This document shows, piece by piece, positions 1-5,098 of a stretch of 5,944 nucleotides of DNA (positions are counted from its first letter, which is position 1; each line of letters starts with the position of its first letter). The stretch is from a bacterium (GTDB lineage Bacteria > Desulfobacterota > Binatia > UBA12015): positions 1 to 5,944 of the forward strand of contig JAPOLW010000253.1 of the NCBI GenBank assembly GCA_029976905.1. Reading direction: 5' to 3'. The notes below the pieces were generated by a model. The model was not told the origin of the DNA and ran no database searches. It saw only the letters and a program-made list of their open reading frames with translations. Made by a program: the position numbers and the translations under genes.

Positions 1-1026
1 CAGTCCCCCCCGGATGCGGAAGTCCGGCACGACCTGCAAGCCGGTCTCGTGGCGTACGAACGGCAGATCACCCACGACCTCGGCCGTCCATGCCGTGCCA
101 AAGGCAATCCGCAGCGCCGGTCCGGCAAAGAGGTAGGTCGCCGCCGTGTCATCGGTGGCGACGTCGTCGACGGTATCCTGCCCTTTGGTATCCCCGGCGA
201 CGACCGCCTGGAGGCCAATGGACCAGCGATGATCGAGGTAGACGAAGTAGCCCGGGCCCGTCCGGAAGCTGAGGTCGTTCGCGTACCGATAGTCGAACGA
301 ACCCTCCGTGCGCAGGGTATATTGGGCGAAGGTCGTCCAGAAGAAGCGATCCCAACTCAGGAAGAGTTGGCCGCCCACGACGCCGTCGTACGAGCCCGTT
401 CCCAGAGCGAGGTCATGGCCGTGAATCGCACTCGGCGACGTCGCATGCTGCACGCGGCCGAGACTCGAAACCGCCTCCGGACCGTAGCGCTCGCGGATCA
501 GGTCATCGATCGTTGGATGATCGTCGTCCCCGGCACTCTCCTCCGCGAGCGGATCCGAATTGCCGGTCGGAAATTTGACGCCTCCGAAGAGCATGAGGCG
601 GAAGAGTCCCCGCTCGCTGACCGTCCGGAAAGGGACGAACGTCGCCAGAAGCGAGAGATCCCCGATGCCGGATTCCGAGCCCGACACCAACGCGCCGTCT
701 TCCAGGCGTCGGTAGGGTCGGTAGAGAATCGGTAGATTGAGGCGCAATCCCCACCGGGGTCCGCAGTTGTACCCGAGCAAGACCTGGGTGATCGAACTCT
801 CCAGGCGCTCACCTGCGTCATCGACCTCGACGGAATCGAGCATCCGGGTACCGAAGCGTGTGTATTGCTCGGCCAGCCCCAGTCGGAATCCGGACTGACT
901 CGGACCCAGGTCCACCGACGTATAGATCGCGCAGATGTCACAGGCCTGCGCTGCGGTCGAGCCCGCAAGCAGATGCCCAAGCACCAACGATACCGCAAAC
1001 GCGATCGCACGGAGAGCGCAGATCAT
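1..1026 (-). CDS. Outer-membrane beta-barrel protein with N-terminal CxxC, partner of MbnP/MbnH (3' end cut by window edge)
   Basis: Reading from an ATG at 1026 gives 342 codons with no stop up to the left edge. Residues 1-28 are a signal peptide: a hydrophobic stretch ending in Ala-Gln-Ala, with predicted signal peptidase I cleavage before Cys29. The mature protein starts Cys-Asp-Ile-Cys (29-32). The rest alternates short amphipathic, aromatic-rich strands with polar turns, as in beta-barrels. Segments such as SGSESGIGDLSLL (115-127), GGVKFPTGNSDPL (148-160) and GTGSYDGVVGG (209-219) resemble the MetA-pathway-of-phenol-degradation/putative transporter barrel family. Positions 331-342 look like a last barrel strand, so probably only a few codons are missing. 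A purine-rich Shine-Dalgarno (GGGGAAGAG, 1031-1039) precedes the start. The gene lies 51 bp after the mbnH-like gene on the same strand, so co-transcription is likely. A role in copper handling or passage at the outer membrane is inferred from context only. The barrel assignment is fairly sure; the substrate is unknown. Confidence 0.8.
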   Translation of the reverse strand, partial: MICALRAIAFAVSLVLGHLLAGSTAAQACDICAIYTSVDLGPSQSGFRLGLAEQYTRFGTRMLDSVEVDDAGERLESSITQVLLGYNCGPRWGLRLNLPILYRPYRRLEDGALVSGSESGIGDLSLLATFVPFRTVSERGLFRLMLFGGVKFPTGNSDPLAEESAGDDDHPTIDDLIRERYGPEAVSSLGRVQHATSPSAIHGHDLALGTGSYDGVVGGQLFLSWDRFFWTTFAQYTLRTEGSFDYRYANDLSFRTGPGYFVYLDHRWSIGLQAVVAGDTKGQDTVDDVATDDTAATYLFAGPALRIAFGTAWTAEVVGDLPFVRHETGLQVVPDFRIRGGL

Positions 1027-1030
1027 GGGT

Positions 1031-1039
1031 CTCTTCCCC
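1031..1039 (-). promoter_or_regulatory. Shine-Dalgarno for the outer-membrane barrel gene
   Basis: The minus strand reads GGGGAAGAG followed by ACCC and the ATG at 1026. The purine-rich core sits about 4-7 nt before the start, depending on which bases pair. It supports this start, which also begins a good signal peptide. The 51-bp gap after the mbnH-like stop shows no clear terminator or promoter. Confidence 0.5.
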
Positions 1040-1077
1040 GCAGTTCGACTTCTACCGGGATCAGGTGCCGACGGACA

Positions 1078-2286
1078 TCACTCGGTCGGGAACGGATTGG
1101 AGAGGCGCGGGTCGGTCAGGAAATCCCGGTCCGTGAGGCTGCGCAAAAACGCGAGGAGGTCCTGGCGTTGCTGGTCGTTCAGGGGAAAGCCCGTGAGGAA
1201 GGAACTCTTGGCCGGACTTTCCTTGCCGTCGCCAGCCCATGGTCCGTCCTCGATGAGACGGCCACCCCTCTCGTAGTGGCGGAGGACCTCCTCGAGGGTC
1301 GCCATGCTGCCGTCGTGCATGTACGGCCCCGTCACCTCGACGTTGCGCAGACTCGGCGGCTTCATCTTGCCGAAGTCGCGTGCTTCGCCAGTGAATTCGG
1401 CGAGTCCCAGGTTGGGCCAGGGATATTCCCCAGTTCCGCCGACATTGTAGAGGCCGTTGTTCTCGAATGGGGTCGGATCGTTGGGGTTTCCTTCGTGGGT
1501 CAGTGAACTCGCAAAGTTCGCCCCGCCGTGGCAGTGCGTGCATTCGAGAAATTCGCTGTTGAAGAGATCGAGTCCCCGTTTCGCGGAATCCGAGAGCGCA
1601 TCGTCGTCTTGCTGGTAGACGTACCGATCGTAGGGAGAATTCCCGGAGATGAAGGTGCGCTGGAACGACGCCAGAGCCTGGACCAGGCGCTCGAGCCGGA
1701 TCGGCTCGTCGTCCTCCAGGAAGGCCTCGGCAAAGAGCCTGCGATACAGTGCGATGCCGCGCAAGCGGTCGAAGAGTTCTTCCTCGCGCCCGGCGAAGCC
1801 TAGTTCGACGGGCTCCTCACTGAACAGCGGCCCCAGTACCTGCTCCTCCATGGTCGTGAGCAGCGGATTCATCCAGGTCAATGTCGAGTTATAGGCGACA
1901 TTGGTCAGCCCCGAGGTATTGCGCGGATGGGTTTCGCCCGTGGAGCCGACGGCCAACGGCCGGCCATCGGTGAAGCCTCGTTCCTGGGCATGACAATCCG
2001 CGCAGGACTGCGTTTCGTTGAGAGACAAACGCCGGTCGTAGAAGAGGTGTCGGCCGAGCTCGACCTTTTCGACCGTCATCGGGTTGTCTGCGGGCACGAG
2101 CGGACGCGGAAAGCCGGGCGGGAGGTCCCACTCCCAGGGGGTTGGTTGCCCTGGATCGATGGGTTCGGTCGGATCCGTCGGTTCCGGACCGGGAGCGACG
2201 GGGCCGCCCGGCGCCTCGGAGGAGCCACCTCCACAGCCTCCGAGCGCAAGGGCCAGAACCGCCACTAGAATCCGTGCCGCGCCCAT
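1078..2286 (-). CDS. mbnH: MbnH-family di-heme MauG-like oxidase, lipoprotein
   Basis: This 402-residue secreted di-heme c-type protein belongs to the cytochrome-c-peroxidase/MauG superfamily, most like the MXAN_0977/MbnH group. Known MbnH proteins oxidise a tryptophan of their partner MbnP to kynurenine, creating its copper site. Visible here: a lipoprotein signal with lipobox Leu-Gly-Gly-Cys (Cys18); no Asp at +2, favouring outer-membrane sorting; a Gly/Pro-rich linker (19-50); the family entry motif around WEWDLPPGFPRP (51-62) and DNPMT (67-71); first heme motif CADCH (95-99); second heme motif CTHCH (249-253); and TGPYMHDGSMATLEEV (319-334). Tyr338 (HYERGG) falls where classical peroxidases carry the Met axial ligand, as in MauG, which uses Tyr; this is inferred by pattern. 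The start follows the mbnP-like stop by 7 bp, with an in-frame TAG just upstream, so coupled translation is likely. Length is normal for the family. Family identity is strong; enzymatic action on the neighbour is inferred. Confidence 0.9.
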   Translation of the reverse strand: MGAARILVAVLALALGGCGGGSSEAPGGPVAPGPEPTDPTEPIDPGQPTPWEWDLPPGFPRPLVPADNPMTVEKVELGRHLFYDRRLSLNETQSCADCHAQERGFTDGRPLAVGSTGETHPRNTSGLTNVAYNSTLTWMNPLLTTMEEQVLGPLFSEEPVELGFAGREEELFDRLRGIALYRRLFAEAFLEDDEPIRLERLVQALASFQRTFISGNSPYDRYVYQQDDDALSDSAKRGLDLFNSEFLECTHCHGGANFASSLTHEGNPNDPTPFENNGLYNVGGTGEYPWPNLGLAEFTGEARDFGKMKPPSLRNVEVTGPYMHDGSMATLEEVLRHYERGGRLIEDGPWAGDGKESPAKSSFLTGFPLNDQQRQDLLAFLRSLTDRDFLTDPRLSNPFPTE

Positions 2287-2293
2287 ATCCTCA

Positions 2294-3997
2294 TCATTCT
2301 ACGAAGAAGACCCGTTGCAAGCCACCGGGATTGTCTCCGTAGGACAGCCCCGCAGCGGCGAAGACCGCCACGCACTCCGGATCACCCGGAGCCGACTGGC
2401 AGCCGGGCGGCGTCTCGGGCGTGACGGAGGTCAGGTCCGAGTCCGCGATCAGGGCACCCAGATCGACGATGACGCGGTTCGCGCCCGGGTCGAACGGGAG
2501 GTCGACCTCGATGCGGTTGGAGTTCGCGCAGGTCGCCTGTCCACGGCCGTCCCCGGTGCAGCCCGTGCTACCGAGATGGACGTTGAAGGTCTCGCCGGTG
2601 CTCTCGACGGTGTTGTCGTAGCGCAGAAATTTGTAGCCGGCGTTCCAATTCCAATAGAGCGCCGAGACGCTCAGGGGCGACGGGGCGGTTGACACGTCGC
2701 CGTGATTCAACGCCTCCGTGACGCCGACCTCGAAACGAATCCGGCGGTATGGAGCGGCAGGAATTTCGCCGCGGATCTGCGTATTCGTCGGCTGGCTGCC
2801 ACGATCACCGCAGAGCCCTTCTCCGTCTTCGAAGTCCAGAAGAGCGACGTCCCGGTACTGCCAAAGCCCGTCCTGCTCGAGGCGAACCTTCACCTCACCG
2901 CCGTCCGCGAGGACGAGCCGGACGTTTTCGAGGTAGAGCCGGCCATCGCTCGGCTCGATCGTCGCGTCGGTGGTCCCGACGTTGGCGTAGGTCCGACCGC
3001 AGGCAAAAGGCTCCGCTCCGACCCGGGCCTCGAAGGCGATCGTGATCGGCTCCACCGGGCCGAGCCCGGTCGGAACTCCGGCGACGGCCGGCATGCGTTG
3101 GCCGACGGAGAAGGTGCCGAGGGTCTGGCTGAACAACCCGAATACGTTGCCCTCTCCGGCATCGATCGAGAAGAAGGCCTTGCCACTCGAGCCATCGATC
3201 GCGGCCGCTCCGGCGATGGCCTGGAGGTCGGAGAAGAGCAGACCATTGACCGTCACGTCGCTGACCGAAACGGGGATCCCGGCCGCGTTGAAGAACGACG
3301 CCCGGGCCACCGGAGCTCGTGGCGAAAGGGTGTAGGCCCCTCCGTCCGGATACTCGTCGTCGAAAGCCGCGAGGAAGATGCGATTCCCGTCATCGACGGC
3401 CGGCGCGAGATCGGCCGGGTTGAAATAGGTGGGAATCATGAGCACCCCGGGGTCGAAGCGCTCATAGACGACGGCATTGCCGTCGACGATCCGGCCCGGA
3501 TCCGCCGGGTCTCCGTCTCCCTCCACGGCGAAGCGTGAAAATGGGTTCTGACCGAAGCCCGCCATGAGCCGCAGATTGGCGAGTGTAAAGCCTCCCACGA
3601 TGGGCTGCGGCGGTACGACCGGCGTCGGGTCGTCGAGGCCGACCACGGGCGTGATCACCGCCAGCCCCGCGCGACCCGCTGCCCCACCCTCGCCGAAACT
3701 GCCGGGGTCGATCACCAGGTTGGCCGCGGGAACCAGCGAAATCGTGTCCGCCGCCAACACGTCCCGCAAATCCTCGGAGTACAAGACGACATCGAGAAAG
3801 ACGGATTCGTCCGCTGGATTGGCCACCGTGAGGAACGGAACCCGATCCTCGCGCGCGTCGTAGAAGTAGAAAAGCTGATCCCCACTCACCTGCGGAGTGC
3901 CGATGGTTTCCTCGGCCGTCACCACCGGTGGCACGGCCACGACGGCCGCCAGCACCCACGCCGCAAGGAACATGGCACGTGTTTCGACTCTACGCAT
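2294..3997 (-). CDS. mbnP: Secreted MbnP-family copper-binding protein with a large N-terminal extension of unknown function
   Basis: The 567-residue protein is a two-part architecture. Residues 1-28 are a signal peptide (cleavage after Val-Thr-Ala). Residues ~30-313 form an unrecognised, beta-rich domain (for example FLTVANPADESVFLDVVLYS, 55-74) without His, Cys or Trp. Residues ~315-567 are an MbnP (MXAN_0976-type) domain, recognised from FEARVG...F-C (322-333), YANVGT (337-342), DGRLYLENVRL (351-361), LLDFEDG (386-392), LNHGD (430-434), LYWNWNAGYKFLR (447-459), VHLGSTGC (473-480), FDP (502-504) and the closing GC...DPEC...F (532-546). MbnP proteins bind copper using histidines plus a kynurenine made from Trp by MbnH. 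Candidate ligands are His432 and His474, and the Trp candidates are 449 and 451. Six Cys (333, 396, 480, 490, 533, 542) suggest three disulfides. The start is bounded by an in-frame TGA at 4031-4033 and has an AAGGA Shine-Dalgarno 7 nt upstream. Typical MbnP proteins lack this long extension. The family call for the C-terminal half is strong. Confidence 0.88.
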   Translation of the reverse strand: MRRVETRAMFLAAWVLAAVVAVPPVVTAEETIGTPQVSGDQLFYFYDAREDRVPFLTVANPADESVFLDVVLYSEDLRDVLAADTISLVPAANLVIDPGSFGEGGAAGRAGLAVITPVVGLDDPTPVVPPQPIVGGFTLANLRLMAGFGQNPFSRFAVEGDGDPADPGRIVDGNAVVYERFDPGVLMIPTYFNPADLAPAVDDGNRIFLAAFDDEYPDGGAYTLSPRAPVARASFFNAAGIPVSVSDVTVNGLLFSDLQAIAGAAAIDGSSGKAFFSIDAGEGNVFGLFSQTLGTFSVGQRMPAVAGVPTGLGPVEPITIAFEARVGAEPFACGRTYANVGTTDATIEPSDGRLYLENVRLVLADGGEVKVRLEQDGLWQYRDVALLDFEDGEGLCGDRGSQPTNTQIRGEIPAAPYRRIRFEVGVTEALNHGDVSTAPSPLSVSALYWNWNAGYKFLRYDNTVESTGETFNVHLGSTGCTGDGRGQATCANSNRIEVDLPFDPGANRVIVDLGALIADSDLTSVTPETPPGCQSAPGDPECVAVFAAAGLSYGDNPGGLQRVFFVE

Positions 3998-4087
3998 GAA
4001 GACGTCCTTCGAAGGTTTGGGAGACGCCCCTCACATCCCGGATTCTCGACGCAAGGCTAACGATGACCTCCGTCCTCCGACAATGCG
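3998..4087 (-). other. Intergenic gap between the ABC-importer genes and the mbnP-mbnH-barrel unit
   Basis: These 90 bp separate the oppF-like stop from the mbnP-like start, the largest non-coding gap in the window. Any promoter of the copper unit that lies outside coding sequence would have to be here. No convincing -35/-10 pair, operator or terminator hairpin followed by a T-run was found. Only the mbnP Shine-Dalgarno and the palindrome around it stand out. Read-through from the importer operon therefore cannot be excluded. The call is for the gap itself, not for a proven promoter. Confidence 0.5.
4005..4009 (-). promoter_or_regulatory. Shine-Dalgarno of the mbnP-like gene, overlapping a 10-bp palindrome
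   Basis: The minus strand reads AAGGA, a 7-nt spacer, then the ATG at 3997. This fixes the start, because the only in-frame codons further upstream run into a TGA at 4031-4033. The site overlaps a perfect palindrome CCTTCGAAGG (4006-4015). As RNA this could form only a very short stem, so any regulatory meaning is uncertain. Confidence 0.6.
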
Positions 4088-5098
4088 TCAAATCGTCGCA
4101 GGCCCCGCAGCGTTCACGTCTCTTTCGGGGTCACGAAGGAAGCAGCGGCTCGTTCCAGCCTCGACGGCGAACGTCGGTGGTGACTCCCGACGGCAGCGAT
4201 CCCAGCCCACCGGGCAGCGCGTGTGGAACCGGCAGCCGCTCGGGGGATGCGCGGGCGACGGCACGTCCCCGCGGATCGGAGCCGGGCGCGCCCGCGCTTC
4301 GATGTCGAGGGAGGGAGCCGCGGCGAGAAGGCCCTCGGTGTAGGGGTGGGCCGGCGACCGGAAGACGCGCTCGACCGGACCCTCCTCGACGATCTGTCCG
4401 AGGTACATCACCGCGACGCGATCGGCGACGTGCCGGACCACCCCGAGATCATGGGTGATGAAGAGGTAGGCCAGTCCGCGCTCCTGCTGAAGATCGGCCA
4501 GCAGGTTGAGAATTTGCGCCTGAATCGACACGTCGAGGGCCGACACCGACTCGTCGCAGACGACGAGTTCGGGATCGACCGCCAGGGCCCGCGCGATGCA
4601 GACCCGCTGTCGTTGCCCCCCGGAAAGCTCGTGCGGGTAGCGTTGGAGAACTCCGGGATCGAGCTTCACCCGGACGAGCGACTCGGCCGCCCGCTCGTGC
4701 CGCTCGTGCGTCGACGCGCCGATCCCGAAGGCCCGCATTCCCTCGGTCACGGCCTCCGCGATGCGCATCCGGGGATCGAGCGCCGCCGCGGGGTCCTGAA
4801 AGACCATCTGGATCCGCTGGCGATAGGGCTGCCGCGCAGCTCCCCGCAGTCCAAGAAGGTCGATGCCGTCGAAGAGGATCCGTCCGGCACGAGGCCGCTC
4901 CAGACCAAGAAGGGTCCGCCCCACCGTCGTCTTGCCGCAACCGGACTCCCCCACCAGGGCGACGGTGGAGCCCCGCTCCACCTCGAGATCGACGCCGTCG
5001 ACCGCACGCACGGCGCCGGTGATCCGTCGAAGCGGCCCGGAGCGAATGTCGAAATGGGTCACGAGCCCCTCGATTCGCAGCAGAGGCGACGATGGCAT
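4088..5098 (-). CDS. oppF: Oligopeptide/dipeptide-type ABC importer ATPase (OppF/DppF family)
   Basis: This is the ATP-hydrolysing subunit of an Opp/Dpp/Nik-type ABC importer; it would sit on the inner face of the cytoplasmic membrane and pair with the OppD-like subunit. The start chosen is the ATG at 5098, giving 336 residues. It overlaps the oppD stop by one base (TGATG), has GAGAGGG 7 nt upstream, and begins a normal N-terminus (PLLRIEGLVTHF). A longer reading from 5242 would add 48 unrelated residues out of the oppD-coding region. Motifs: Walker A GESGCGKT (50-57), Q-loop Gln101, signature LSGGQ (158-162), Walker B LVVCDE (178-183), D-loop SALD (186-189) and H-loop His216. The oligo_HPY C-terminal element follows, with HPYTEGLL (251-258) and Cys289, 295, 302 and 319. 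All catalytic residues are present. The transported substrate (peptide, nickel or other) cannot be told from the ATPase. As usual for such operons, this is probably its last gene. Confidence 0.92.
   Translation of the reverse strand: MPSSPLLRIEGLVTHFDIRSGPLRRITGAVRAVDGVDLEVERGSTVALVGESGCGKTTVGRTLLGLERPRAGRILFDGIDLLGLRGAARQPYRQRIQMVFQDPAAALDPRMRIAEAVTEGMRAFGIGASTHERHERAAESLVRVKLDPGVLQRYPHELSGGQRQRVCIARALAVDPELVVCDESVSALDVSIQAQILNLLADLQQERGLAYLFITHDLGVVRHVADRVAVMYLGQIVEEGPVERVFRSPAHPYTEGLLAAAPSLDIEARARPAPIRGDVPSPAHPPSGCRFHTRCPVGWDRCRRESPPTFAVEAGTSRCFLRDPERDVNAAGPATI

Noticed and set aside
49..735. Plus-strand open frame (228 codons) at the left end
   Set aside because: Shadow of the truncated barrel gene, whose minus frame is open from 1026 to the edge with a signal peptide and barrel-like strands; this frame has charged, low-complexity composition.
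498..1010. Minus-strand open frame of 170 codons inside the barrel gene
   Set aside because: It is out of frame with the barrel reading and Arg/Ser-rich; it has no signal peptide or family motif.
2084..2692. Plus-strand open frame (202 codons) spanning the mbnP/mbnH junction
   Set aside because: Antisense to the 3' end of one strongly supported gene and the 5' end of the next; no motifs.
2702..3538. Plus-strand open frame (278 codons) opposite the mbnP-like gene
   Set aside because: Antisense shadow: Arg/Asp/Glu-rich translation without family motifs, while the minus frame has a signal peptide and MbnP motifs.
4018..4035. Possible GGGG...CCC hairpin in the intergenic gap as a terminator of the importer operon
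   Set aside because: The stem is only three to four pairs and is not followed by a T-run on the minus strand, so it does not support a terminator call.
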